From positions 1 to 36,518 of IMG/VR virus record IMGVR_UViG_3300044609_000696: a stretch of DNA of 36,518 nucleotides; one strand, written 5' to 3'. Made by a program: the position numbers and the translations under genes. The DNA comes from a virus. Numbering within the stretch: position 1 is the first letter of the stretch; each line of letters starts with the position of its first letter. The notes beneath the pieces were generated by a model. The model was not told the DNA's origin. It made no database searches and saw nothing but the letters and a program-made list of their open reading frames with translations. Shown piece after piece: positions 9,630 through 16,587 of the stretch.

Positions 9630-9948
9630 CGCCAGCCGCTTCGCTGTCGGCCTCGACGAACACCTTCACCTGGAGCTGTTCAAGCAGCTCGGCGGGTAGT
9701 TCGTTCTTCAGCTCAGCAACCTGGCCCAGGGCGAACATGGCGCGGCCGTTCTCATCGCGGCACTTCTGGATCATCAGCGTCAAGGCCACCTCATCGGGCT
9801 TGCGTGCATCCTTCTGGGCCTTCTCTCTTTCGGCCAGGGTCAGAGGTGTCGTGTAGAACTCGAACACCTCACCATTGGGCAGGTCGATGGTGCGGCGGCG
9901 TGGAGACATGTCCACAGCAGCCTTCAACCTGGCGAGAGCGTTTTTCAT
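9523..9948 (-). CDS. Tail assembly chaperone, G part
   Basis: A 141-residue protein read from the ATG at 9948, chosen because AGGGG lies seven bases upstream; the frame is open further to 9996 but that part looks untranslated. It starts MKNALARLKAAVDMSPRRR, continues IDLPNGEVFEFYTTPLTLAERE, and ends in a Gly/Ala/Glu/Arg-rich tail typical of unshifted G products. It lies between the major tail region and the tape measure, and the T frame overlaps its last 100 bases. Its role is to coat and keep the tape measure soluble until tail-tube assembly. Most ribosomes should stop at 9523 and only a minority shift into T. Confidence 0.82.
   Translation of the reverse strand: MKNALARLKAAVDMSPRRRTIDLPNGEVFEFYTTPLTLAEREKAQKDARKPDEVALTLMIQKCRDENGRAMFALGQVAELKNELPAELLEQLQVKVFVEADSEAAGVEDATDLKSPAEGTRRGRRADAANGGSGEAGEDAL
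9606..9612 (-). other. Candidate programmed frameshift site CTC-AAA-A
   Basis: Inside the G/T overlap the message reads CTC AAA AGC in the G frame. Four adenines let the Lys tRNA move from AAA to an identical AAA one base downstream, which puts the ribosome in the T frame (next codons GCC CTG CAG). The fusion would join G through ...DATDLK to ALQKELAAD.... This is the only homopolymer of four or more bases that I noticed in the overlap at a place giving in-frame pairing before and after the slip. A -2 mechanism at another site cannot be excluded. Confidence 0.45.
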
Positions 9949-9984
9949 CTTGATACCCCTGGGCATCAATAGCTTAATGGCACA

Positions 9985-10016
9985 GAAAAGCCGCAACCCA
10001 GGGGAGGGATGCGGCT
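9985..10016 (-). terminator. Intrinsic terminator after the Pro/Ala/Glu-rich gene
   Basis: On the minus strand GCCGCATCCC pairs with GGGTTGCGGC across a short CT-rich loop (one mismatch), followed by TTTT. It lies between the Pro/Ala/Glu-rich gene and the start of the G gene. It probably reduces, rather than stops, transcription into the tape-measure genes, because no strong promoter is seen between it and G. Confidence 0.6.
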
Positions 10017-10020
10017 AATC

Positions 10021-10041
10021 CGGTCGAGTGACTTGCTCGAC
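10021..10041. other. Perfect 7-bp hairpin next to terminator
   Basis: GGTCGAG and CTCGACC flank a seven-base loop and form a perfect inverted repeat, just upstream (in the direction of transcription) of the terminator at 9985-10016. It may be an RNA processing or stabilising hairpin for the 3' end of the upstream message, or an operator. The sequence alone does not decide. Confidence 0.4.
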
Positions 10042-10059
10042 CTATAGAGAGTAGCCGTA

Positions 10060-10974
10060 CTAAATGACAGGCTCCTCAGCAGGGGCAGCAGGCTCCTCGA
10101 CCGCAGGCTCAGTAGCGGCAGGCTCTTCTGCCACAGGCTCAGCCGCAGGGGTCTCCACCACGGGCTCGGTAGCGGCAGGCTCCTCAACAGGGGCCTCGGC
10201 CACAGGCTCCTCGGTTACCACTGCAGGCTCCTCAACAGCAGCAGGCTCCTCGGTAGGCGCCTCAGCGGCAGGCTCGGTGATCACCTCAGCGGCAGGCTCT
10301 TCGGTCACCACGGCGGGCCCCTCAATGGGGACCTCAGCCACGGGTTCGGCCACAGGCTCCTCAACAGCGGCGGGCGCCTCAGCGGGAACCTCGGCAGCCG
10401 GCTGCTCGACCACAGGCTCTGAGACCACCTCAGTGGGCGCCTCTGCCACGGGCTCCTGTACGGCGGCAGGTTCAGCTACCGGCTCCTCGGCTGCAACCGG
10501 CTCTGCAACCACCTCAGCTGTAGGCTCCCCTGCCACAGTTGGCTCGGGCATCGGGCAGGCGGGTTCCTCAGCCACCACCTCGGCGGGAGGCTCGGTGACG
10601 ATCGGCTCCTCGGGCAGGGTCTGATCAGTGCCCTGGGGAACCTCGGGGGTGACCGTTTCAGGCTCGGGGGTCACCTCTGGCATCACGCCTTCGGGCTCGA
10701 CGCTCGGAACGGTCGGGGTCACCGGTTCACCCGCCGGGTCGAGCACCCGGATATTGCTGGTCTTGAAGCCTTCGGTTGGGTCGATCAGCTCCACATCGCC
10801 GCCCAGGGGCATCTCGCTGCAGGTGTCCCGGAAGTTCAGGAAGTCCCGGAACCGCTTCGATGTGCTCGTTGCCTCGGCCTTCAGCCGTTCCCAGATCACA
10901 TGCAGTTCGTGGTCCCTGGCAGCGTCCGTCATCTCAAAGTCAATAGCACCAGCCCATTCTGCCTGCGCAGCCAT
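10060..10974 (-). CDS. Pro/Ala/Glu/Val-rich repeat protein of the tail operon
   Basis: A 304-residue protein from the ATG at 10974; an ATG 15 bases upstream lies inside a hairpin loop and is less likely. The first ~90 residues look folded (AEWAGAIDFEMTDAARDHE, then RFRDFLNFRDTCSEMPLGG). From about residue 95 to the end it is an imperfect repeat of short units such as EEPVAE and VVTEEPAAE, strongly acidic and probably unfolded. It sits between the major tail gene and the chaperones, a place often taken by tail decoration or tube-associated proteins. I do not recognise the N-terminal domain. Codon use follows the neighbours, and the complementary strand is open by mirror effect only. Confidence 0.75.
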   Translation of the reverse strand: MAAQAEWAGAIDFEMTDAARDHELHVIWERLKAEATSTSKRFRDFLNFRDTCSEMPLGGDVELIDPTEGFKTSNIRVLDPAGEPVTPTVPSVEPEGVMPEVTPEPETVTPEVPQGTDQTLPEEPIVTEPPAEVVAEEPACPMPEPTVAGEPTAEVVAEPVAAEEPVAEPAAVQEPVAEAPTEVVSEPVVEQPAAEVPAEAPAAVEEPVAEPVAEVPIEGPAVVTEEPAAEVITEPAAEAPTEEPAAVEEPAVVTEEPVAEAPVEEPAATEPVVETPAAEPVAEEPAATEPAVEEPAAPAEEPVI

Positions 10975-10975
10975 G

Positions 10976-10998
10976 AAAAAGCCCCGCACATGGCGGGG
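10976..10998 (-). terminator. Intrinsic terminator after major tail gene, abutting the next start
   Basis: On the minus strand GCCCCGC and GCGGGGC form a G+C stem with a short loop, followed by TTTTT, then C and the ATG at 10974. It ends the abundant major-tail message. The GGGG of the stem is also the only Shine-Dalgarno-like sequence before the next gene, so the same hairpin could both terminate transcription and hide the ribosome site on readthrough RNA. Confidence 0.7.
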
Positions 10999-11021
10999 CG
11001 GGGCGGCTTGTGGCCTTCAGG

Positions 11022-11822
11022 TCACAGCTCGATGCCAAGAAGCGCGCTGGGTTGGCCGCTGATGCTGTAGCTCAGCTCAGCGGTGGTGGCGTCGTCCGGT
11101 GTCACCGACAGCGACATGGAGGTGATGCTGATCGGAGCCTGCACAAAGATCGACTTGGAATCGTCGGGTGCAGTGCCGGCCGCATTCGCCACATGGTTCA
11201 CATACAGCTTCACCTCGGCGCCGGACTGACTGCGCAGCATGACGTTGGCCAGCAGGCGATTAGCCAGGCTGGTCTGATCGTCAGTGAACATCACCGTCAT
11301 TGAACCAGTGCCAGAGGCGAATCCGGCCTGGACGCGACGGAACTGGGCGTACTTATTGCTCCCGCCGCCGAGGCCGCAGGGGAGGGTGGTGACATCCAAT
11401 TCTTCACGAGTCAGTTCCAAGCTGAACTGCTTCACTTGACAGACAGTGCCGAACTCGGCGAAGTCGATCTTGATGTGTGACTTTGCCCCCACGGTGTCAG
11501 CGGTGCCGGTCCCGCCATCGCCGTTCAAGGTGATGGGGGCGTAGGTGGCGTCGCCTTCAGCGGCCACAGTGATGCTTGTGGACGTGGTGGCAACAATCAC
11601 GTAGGTAGCACCAGCGCTAAGCGCAGTGTCCAGCTTGCCGGCTCCTTCTTCAGTGAACACGACAGGATCGCCGACTTGATAGTCGTGATCACTGGGCACA
11701 CCGATTTCGGTCCCAGCCTGGAAATCACTCCAGTCAGAGAGGCAGAATTGCGTCCCGGCAGGCTGGAAGTAAATAGCGCCTTCTTGTCCAGTTAGCGAAC
11801 TAGAGCTGCATGAAATGGCCAC
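11022..11822 (-). CDS. Major tail (tube) protein
   Basis: A 266-residue beta-rich protein, the size and place of a siphovirus tail-tube subunit, with a strong terminator right behind it. The N-terminal half carries an insert with a domain-like stretch (about 40-105, VGDPVVFTEEGAGKL and ATYVIVATTSTSITVAAEG). The C-terminal half (FSLELTREELDVTTLP, then GTGSMTVMF and PISITSMSLSVTPDDAT) fits the tube fold seen in lambda-V-like proteins. It polymerises around the tape measure. The 90 bases upstream hold a long hairpin. Assignment is by synteny, size and composition. Confidence 0.8.
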   Translation of the reverse strand: MAISCSSSSLTGQEGAIYFQPAGTQFCLSDWSDFQAGTEIGVPSDHDYQVGDPVVFTEEGAGKLDTALSAGATYVIVATTSTSITVAAEGDATYAPITLNGDGGTGTADTVGAKSHIKIDFAEFGTVCQVKQFSLELTREELDVTTLPCGLGGGSNKYAQFRRVQAGFASGTGSMTVMFTDDQTSLANRLLANVMLRSQSGAEVKLYVNHVANAAGTAPDDSKSIFVQAPISITSMSLSVTPDDATTAELSYSISGQPSALLGIEL

Positions 11823-11879
11823 GGGTCTGAGTAGACAAACGACAGATGGGGGCGCTGCCGTCAGGTCGGGGGCAACCAG

Positions 11880-11905
11880 ACGCCTACGGGCACGGCCCTA
11901 GGCGT
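11880..11905. repeat. Long inverted repeat upstream of the major tail gene
   Basis: ACGCCTA-GGGC and GCCC-g-TAGGCGT form an 11-bp stem with one bulged base and a three-base loop. It lies in the leader between the tail-terminator gene and the major tail gene, and no T-run follows on the minus strand. It may be a processing or stabilising hairpin for the major-tail message. Confidence 0.5.
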
Positions 11906-11912
11906 ACTAAGT

Positions 11913-12341
11913 CTACGCAGCCGTAGCGGTAAAGGAACAACTCATCGCGTGGCAGTGGTGTGGCCGCTGGTCTGGCGCAATCGTCCTGGGTCCCTCGATG
12001 TTCTGCACCCGTGGCCGGTTCGCGGTCTGTGGCGCACGGTTCAGCCCAACCCACGCCCGCAATACCTCGGCGGCGATGTCTTCACCGGGCCGGCTGCCGC
12101 GTTGCTTCGGTGTGTAGATGTTGGCCATCAGCGAGCCCCTGATCAGCTCGACAGCGCAGCCGACCGTTTCGGTAGCGGTCTGCTCAAAGCTGAGCGACAC
12201 CACGGCGTAGGCCGTTGCCGCATCCGGTGGTGTCTCCTGCACCCCATCGAAGAACACCAGATCAGCCGGGACTCCCGCCAGCCGCAGTGCGTCGTAGGTG
12301 ACCCGCTCAAAAATCCCTCGGATCTGCTGGAAGCTGCTCAT
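11913..12341 (-). CDS. Tail terminator-like protein
   Basis: A 142-residue protein read from the ATG at 12341, which overlaps the upstream stop by four bases; the longer open frame to 12422 is rejected. It starts MSSFQQIRGIFERVTYDALR, contains a central beta region AAAYAVVSL-like (DAATAYAVVSLSFEQT) and VELIRGSLMANIYTP. This fits the short alpha/beta proteins that cap the tail tube before head joining (gpU class). It lies immediately before the major tail gene, as in lambda-type phages. The family call is from synteny and general shape. Confidence 0.65.
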   Translation of the reverse strand: MSSFQQIRGIFERVTYDALRLAGVPADLVFFDGVQETPPDAATAYAVVSLSFEQTATETVGCAVELIRGSLMANIYTPKQRGSRPGEDIAAEVLRAWVGLNRAPQTANRPRVQNIEGPRTIAPDQRPHHCHAMSCSFTATAA

Positions 12342-12745
12342 AGCCCGTAACGCTCCTGAATCACCCTGGTGGCCGCAGCCTGGATCTGAGGGATCCGCTT
12401 GTTGCGGAAGGTGGTGAACCATGTCCTGGGTTGGCTCACCACGTTGCCCTCGATCGCCACGCTCTGCGCATACGGCAATGCGTTCTGCAGTCGGTAGCGC
12501 TTCTCGCTGTCAACCTGCAGGTTCATGGCATCAGTCCGTGGCTCGTTGGCGCCCTCGGCCGCCACTTCACCAGTGCCTGGCCCCTCTGATGCGAACCAGC
12601 TGGAGCGGAAGCGGCCCGTGTCCACTGGTGACACGGCAGCACTGCCCAGCTCGGCCTGCACCGTGATCAGTGTCTCGGCCACTAGGGCATCCATCGCCTT
12701 CTTCAGGTGGCGCTCGAGATCCTTTGGGTTCGTGAATCTGGGCAT
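12338..12745 (-). CDS. Neck / tail completion protein (HK97 gp10-like)
   Basis: A 135-residue protein beginning MPRFTNPKDLERHLKKAMDA. It contains the typical SPVDTGRFRSSW segment near residue 40, a pattern seen in gp10-like and Z-like tail completion proteins. The end is helical (RIPQIQAAATRVIQERYGL). It overlaps both neighbours by one to four bases. It helps join tail to head. Confidence is good on class because of the VDTGRFRSSW motif and the position. Confidence 0.78.
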   Translation of the reverse strand: MPRFTNPKDLERHLKKAMDALVAETLITVQAELGSAAVSPVDTGRFRSSWFASEGPGTGEVAAEGANEPRTDAMNLQVDSEKRYRLQNALPYAQSVAIEGNVVSQPRTWFTTFRNKRIPQIQAAATRVIQERYGL

Positions 12746-13113
12746 CAGGTGCGCAACCTCAGTTTGTAGGCGTAATTGGTGGGGCCTGATCCGTAGTGCG
12801 GCTCCACCGCCACGATCCGCCAGGTGCGATCCAGATACAGCACCGTGTCGGCCGTGGTCGGCAACACCGGCAACGTGGTCGAGTCAAACCACATCTCTGC
12901 CGTCCACTCCTCTGCCGTGCCACCCCCTTCCACGCGGGCTGTCTTCAGCACCGCCGCGCCGCAGGGGTAGCGAACCTCCTCTGTCACCACCTCCCCCGTC
13001 TCGGGGTTGTAGGCCGTGCCGCCACGCATCACGAACACCACTTCGGTCTCGCGGAAGGCGTTCACCAGCTCGTTGGCCAGGGGCAGTGCCCAGCTGTCCT
13101 GCGGGGCGCTCAT
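12745..13113 (-). CDS. Head closure-like protein
   Basis: A 122-residue protein from the ATG at 13113, which overlaps the upstream gene's stop by four bases; the open frame extends to 13191 but this start is better supported. The sequence is beta-rich (EVVFVMRGGTAYNPETGEVV, then TVLYLDRTWRIVAVEPHY), like SPP1 gp16 / HK97 gp7-type stoppers. These seal the portal-adaptor after packaging. The call is by order (adaptor, closure, completion, tail terminator) and shape. Confidence 0.65.
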   Translation of the reverse strand: MSAPQDSWALPLANELVNAFRETEVVFVMRGGTAYNPETGEVVTEEVRYPCGAAVLKTARVEGGGTAEEWTAEMWFDSTTLPVLPTTADTVLYLDRTWRIVAVEPHYGSGPTNYAYKLRLRT

Positions 13114-13673
13114 GACCGAACCCTCCCGATGATCCGGCTGCTGCCCGTTCCGGTCTTCGCAACCCAGCAATTCAGCATGTCCGCCAACCACGGCAACTTC
13201 TGCAGCAGCGTCGGCTGACCGGCGGTGGCGCTGCTCGTGGTGGTGCTGCCCTTGTCCCTCGGGTCGTAGAAGGTCTGCGACAGATCGCCCAGTGTCTGGC
13301 TCTGAATCGGCCCACGATCACTGGTCTGCGCCACGCCGACACCACCCGTCAGCAGTGCCGGGTTACTGCCCAGCTGCAGCGCCAGCTCTGCCTGCGCCTG
13401 GCGCACCTGCGCCGGCACCATGTCACACGTTGCATCCTCACAGCAACAGGTCGCCCCCTGTCTCGGCCAGGCCAGGTATCGCCCCGCCACGCAGCATGTG
13501 CCTACCCAGGGCAATGTGTTCAGCCACCTGGCCGCTTCTCGCAGCGCTGCCTCCTGGTTGGCCACTTCCGTCCAGTCGTCGGCCATCAGGCCACCAGAGA
13601 AATAGGCCGTGGCCTCCTCCAGCGAGATGTAGCTGTCAGCAGCTGGATCAGTGAGCGATGTATTGAGGGCCAT
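13110..13673 (-). CDS. Head-tail connector / adaptor (DnaT-like family)
   Basis: A 187-residue protein starting MALNTSLTDPAADSYISLEE. The N-terminal part (SYISLEEATAYF, QEAALREAARWLNTLPWVG, LAWPR) is the pattern of a connector family often labelled putative DnaT-like ssDNA-binding protein in phage annotations. That label is misleading here, since synteny makes it a head adaptor sitting under the portal. A Cys-rich patch (ATCCCEDATCD) in the middle is unusual and might bind a metal. It is the first gene after the capsid terminator and the antisense HNH gene. GTAGACT lies 22 bases upstream of its start. Confidence 0.72.
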   Translation of the reverse strand: MALNTSLTDPAADSYISLEEATAYFSGGLMADDWTEVANQEAALREAARWLNTLPWVGTCCVAGRYLAWPRQGATCCCEDATCDMVPAQVRQAQAELALQLGSNPALLTGGVGVAQTSDRGPIQSQTLGDLSQTFYDPRDKGSTTTSSATAGQPTLLQKLPWLADMLNCWVAKTGTGSSRIIGRVRS

Positions 13674-13713
13674 GCTGCGCCTGAACCGTGGCCCAAGTCT
13701 ACGGAGCCTTGCG

Positions 13714-13738
13714 CCTGCGGAGGGGTATACCCTATGAT
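13714..13738 (+). promoter_or_regulatory. Dispersed element copy and promoter before the HNH gene
   Basis: CCTGCGGAGGGGTATACCC (13714-13732) matches the dispersed consensus CCTACGCAGGGGTTGACCC at 15 of 19 positions and contains the palindrome GGGTATACCC. TATGAT at 13733-13738, with TTGCGC 18 bases upstream, forms a plausible promoter whose -10 box lies only six bases before the ATG at 13745. Confidence 0.45.
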
Positions 13739-13744
13739 ACAGGG

Positions 13745-14446
13745 ATGGAACTCATCACCCTCCAGCAGGCCCGCAAGCAAGGGCTAAAGCGTTATTTCAC
13801 CGGCAAGCCTTGCAAATACGGGCACCTGTCAGAGCGGCTGGCCTCCACGAAGAACTGCATTGAGTGCAATCAGATTCGCAAGCGAGACGCCTACAGGGCA
13901 GACCCTGCAGCCGCGAATGCAGCCAGCAAAGCTCGGCGCGATGCCAACCCCGAAAGAGAGAAAGCAAAGCGAGAGGCCAACAAAGAACGCAGAGCCAAAA
14001 CACGGAAAGACTGGTACGAGGCCAATAAAAAAAGCGCCCGTGAATACTCGAAAGCGTATAGCCTGGCTAATCGCGACAAGATTTACGCTCGTGAAAAGGC
14101 CCGACGCGAAAGCGATCCCGCGTACCTCATCAGAAACAGGCTGAGGGCGCGGGTATTTCAAGCGATCAAAAAGTGCGGAACCGCCAAGACTGCATTTACC
14201 CAAGACCTTCTTGGCTGCACTTACGAGGATGCGCGGAGGCACATTGCATCGCAGTTCCTGCCAGGCATGAGCTGGAAGAACCACGGCAAATGGGAAATTG
14301 ACCACATCAGGCCCTGCGCCAGTTTTGACCTGACCGACCCCGAACAGCAGCGCCAGTGCTTCCACTACACCAACCTCCAGCCGCTCTGGTGGCAAGAAAA
14401 CCGCAGCAAAGGCGACAGCCTTGACTGGCAGCCCATCGCCGCATAA
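13745..14446 (+). CDS. Free-standing HNH homing endonuclease
   Basis: A 233-residue protein inserted antisense between the capsid and the connector genes. It begins MELITLQQARKQGLKRYFTG, with a zinc-finger-like pair (CKYGH and CIECNQIRKRDAYR), then a long Lys/Arg/Ala helical linker (about 60-135). The nuclease core is WEIDHIRPCASFDLTDPEQQ followed by HYTNLQPLWWQENRSKGD, the common His-Asn-His pattern of phage homing enzymes. I start at 13745 because a promoter-like TATGAT lies just upstream; the frame is open to 13688. Its stop TAA falls in the T-run of the opposing capsid terminator, so insertion left that terminator intact. Confidence 0.88.
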   Translation: MELITLQQARKQGLKRYFTGKPCKYGHLSERLASTKNCIECNQIRKRDAYRADPAAANAASKARRDANPEREKAKREANKERRAKTRKDWYEANKKSAREYSKAYSLANRDKIYAREKARRESDPAYLIRNRLRARVFQAIKKCGTAKTAFTQDLLGCTYEDARRHIASQFLPGMSWKNHGKWEIDHIRPCASFDLTDPEQQRQCFHYTNLQPLWWQENRSKGDSLDWQPIAA

Positions 14447-14468
14447 AAAAAGGGGGCCGTAGCCCCCC
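14445..14468 (-). terminator. Intrinsic terminator after the major capsid gene
   Basis: On the minus strand GGGGGCTACGGCCCCC forms a perfect stem with a four-base loop, followed by seven T. It lies just behind the major capsid gene and should uncouple abundant capsid transcription from the connector and tail genes. Confidence 0.85.
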
Positions 14469-14492
14469 TGGTGTCCCTTTCCACCTACTCGA

Positions 14493-15539
14493 TCAAGAGT
14501 AAGGCGACTTGCACTGAAGCTTCACCAACGGGATCAGCTTCCGATCCCATACCAGGCCGTACTTCGCAGCATCAGCCAGTTCGATGTTGCCGGGGTTGTC
14601 CTCAGGGGCGATCCAGCTGGAGCCCATTACATGATACCCATACGAGTAACGCATAGACACCACATCTTGGAAGGACAAAATGTTAAAATCTGAACGCGTT
14701 TCGAGTGCCTGCTGCACACCTTCCTGTACGACGCCAGGGCCAAACAGGTAGCTGGTATACACGGTCTGATCGCCGGTGCCGGTAACAGGCAGTAGCGAGT
14801 CCATGATGACACGAAGGCCAGCAAAGGTCGCGACTTTTGTATCTGTTACATTGACCCCACCGCCGGACCAGTTGATTGATCCGCCGGTGTTGAAGGTTGC
14901 GGTCGAGAAGACCAGCATGCCAAGGCTTTCTAAGTGAAAATATACATTGGGGTGCAATGCAATCACGCTCAGATCCTCACCACGCTCGCCCAGGACGGAC
15001 TTGGCGCGGATCACGGCAGAGGCGCTGATGTACTCGGCGCCGCCGGTGCCAGCAGACACATCGACGGTGTTATCGGCCAGTGCAGTGCCGAACAGGCCAG
15101 TCAGCTGAGACAGCAGGGTGGCAGTGCGGTTGCGGTCGATCACGCTGGCCATGTAGCCCATGATCGCGGCCATGGGATCGGCGCCGCTGGCTTGCTTGCT
15201 GAGTTCATCAGCAGCGAAGCTGAGACCACGGTGGATCAAGGTGGCGATACCAGCGTTGGCCTGGATCTTGCGGGGGGTCAGATAACCCTTTCCGCTGTCA
15301 CCCCAGGTCGCGTTTGATTCCATGCGCTCTTCAAATGGAGCGGGAGGAATAAACCCAGGCACAGTGGTGCGCACACCACCGCTGGAGGCGTCCAGGGCGG
15401 CGTTGCGGCTGATTACACCCGACTTCACGAACGCACAGCGCTCGTATACCTCTTGCATAAGGTATTGAGTGAAGTTGGGAACTGTAATCAGGTCGGAGGC
15501 AAAGGTGCCTCCGGAGTAATTTTGGTAGGTCGCTGCCAT
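14493..15539 (-). CDS. Major capsid protein
   Basis: A 348-residue protein after the scaffold gene and before a strong terminator, as expected for the main shell subunit. It begins MAATYQNYSGGTFASDLITV, has a Gly/Pro loop (VRTTVPGFIPPAPF), a long helix region (TLIHRGLSFAADELSKQ, then MAAIMGYMASVIDRNR), and the segment VIALHPNVYFHLESLGM typical of the A-domain of HK97-fold capsids. No separate maturation protease is seen upstream, and the neighbouring coiled-coil gene probably acts as free scaffold. Start is ATG at 15539 without a clear ribosome site. Confidence 0.88.
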   Translation of the reverse strand: MAATYQNYSGGTFASDLITVPNFTQYLMQEVYERCAFVKSGVISRNAALDASSGGVRTTVPGFIPPAPFEERMESNATWGDSGKGYLTPRKIQANAGIATLIHRGLSFAADELSKQASGADPMAAIMGYMASVIDRNRTATLLSQLTGLFGTALADNTVDVSAGTGGAEYISASAVIRAKSVLGERGEDLSVIALHPNVYFHLESLGMLVFSTATFNTGGSINWSGGGVNVTDTKVATFAGLRVIMDSLLPVTGTGDQTVYTSYLFGPGVVQEGVQQALETRSDFNILSFQDVVSMRYSYGYHVMGSSWIAPEDNPGNIELADAAKYGLVWDRKLIPLVKLQCKSPYS

Positions 15540-15568
15540 GTTGGCTCAGGTGAAAGAGGTTACCGTGT

Positions 15569-16300
15569 TCAACCCTTGATTGCCTCAGCCTTCAGGGCCG
15601 CAGCAAGTTCAGGGTTTTCCCTCTCCAGGCGCAGCGCTTCCGTCAGGTTGCGGGTCTGTGCTCTGTAGGGGTTCGTCATGCCAGGGGCGATGCTCGCGCT
15701 CGCCGCTGCACCCATGCCCCTCGCGCCACTGGCGGAGAAGTATTGCTCCCAACCGGAGTTTGGCTGCTTCAGAGAACTCAGGTATTGATCCAGTGGTATC
15801 GCAGCGCCCCCGCTCAATACCGCTGGCTTACCGTCGATCTCCTTCAGCTGCGTCTGGGTTTGCAGCAGGGTCAGAACGTGCTCGGGGTTCAATGCGTTGG
15901 CCTGCCCGATCTGCGCAAGCGCAGCGGTCTTCAGGCGTTCGGCATTGAACTGCTGATCTTTGTCTGCCAGGGCAGATTCCAGTTCAGCGATCCGAGCTTC
16001 CAGACCCTTGTTTCTGGCCTCCGATTCCTCCCACAGAGACTTCCACTCGCCTTGATCGGCGAGCTGCGTCTTCCGTGCCGTTGTCTGCTTCGACTCCAGA
16101 TCACGCAAGGCTTTCTCGGTTGCGGCCAGACGCTCGTTGAGTTCCTGGTTCGACTTCCCTTTCTTGAGGTTGTCGGCCTGGACCAGCTCTAGCTTCGCCT
16201 TGATTGCCTCGACTTCGCTGTTGTCGATCGCAACAGGCTGCTCTGCCACGGGCAGAGCGGGATCCATCACGGAAGGATCGCCTGCGTTTGCTTCAGACAT
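15569..16300 (-). CDS. Capsid scaffold protein
   Basis: A 243-residue acidic, helical protein. A long coiled coil covers about residues 28-125 (KAKLELVQADNLKKGKSNQE, LESALADKDQQFNAERLK), then a Gly/Ala-rich stretch, and the C-terminus is a charged helix (LTEALRLERENPELAAALK). Placed directly before the capsid gene, it fits siphovirus scaffolds that guide shell assembly through a C-terminal capsid-binding helix. No protease residues are evident. A perfect 20-bp palindrome lies 34 bases upstream of its ATG. Confidence 0.85.
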   Translation of the reverse strand: MSEANAGDPSVMDPALPVAEQPVAIDNSEVEAIKAKLELVQADNLKKGKSNQELNERLAATEKALRDLESKQTTARKTQLADQGEWKSLWEESEARNKGLEARIAELESALADKDQQFNAERLKTAALAQIGQANALNPEHVLTLLQTQTQLKEIDGKPAVLSGGAAIPLDQYLSSLKQPNSGWEQYFSASGARGMGAAASASIAPGMTNPYRAQTRNLTEALRLERENPELAAALKAEAIKG

Positions 16301-16334
16301 GCAATGAATAGAGGTAACGCAACCATGTTACGCA

Positions 16335-16354
16335 CTATTCCTGCGCAGGAATAG
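16335..16354. promoter_or_regulatory. Perfect 20-bp palindrome, element-like operator
   Basis: CTATTCCTGCGCAGGAATAG is a perfect palindrome in the gap before the scaffold gene. Its centre CCTGCGCAGG is shared with the dispersed element found upstream of many genes in this window. A dimeric regulator binding here could control the scaffold and capsid genes. Confidence 0.5.
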
Positions 16355-16363
16355 CAGCACCAA

Positions 16364-16561
16364 TCAGGCGGGAGCTGTTGACTCATCCACGGTGGCAGCA
16401 GGCTCCTTCGGGGGGATGGTGGGCCAGTTGGGAGTCGCAGCCAGGGTGGCGGCATACGGATCAGCCGCAAACCAGCTAGGGGTAACCACCTCAGGCACAG
16501 TTACCGCTTCCTCTACCGGCGCAGCAGTTTCGGGTGCGGTGGTGGCAGATGTCTTGGCCAT
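16364..16561 (-). CDS. Small Ala/Thr/Pro-rich protein of the head operon
   Basis: A 65-residue acidic, low-complexity protein (MAKTSATTAPETAAPVEEAV at the start). It lies between the 122-residue protein and the scaffold with normal spacing on both sides, and its composition is close to the surrounding genes. I do not recognise a family. It could be a decoration or assembly accessory, or a remnant. The frame is plausible because it fills an otherwise empty gap in a compact operon. Confidence 0.5.
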   Translation of the reverse strand: MAKTSATTAPETAAPVEEAVTVPEVVTPSWFAADPYAATLAATPNWPTIPPKEPAATVDESTAPA

Positions 16562-16587
16562 TGCCGATGCTCAGGGATAGAACCAGC

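Noticed and set aside
10064-10624. Plus-strand open frame rich in Ser/Gly/Ala/Thr
   Set aside because: It is the complement of the Pro/Ala/Glu repeat region; the repetitive GC-rich codons keep the other strand open. No ribosome site and no fold.
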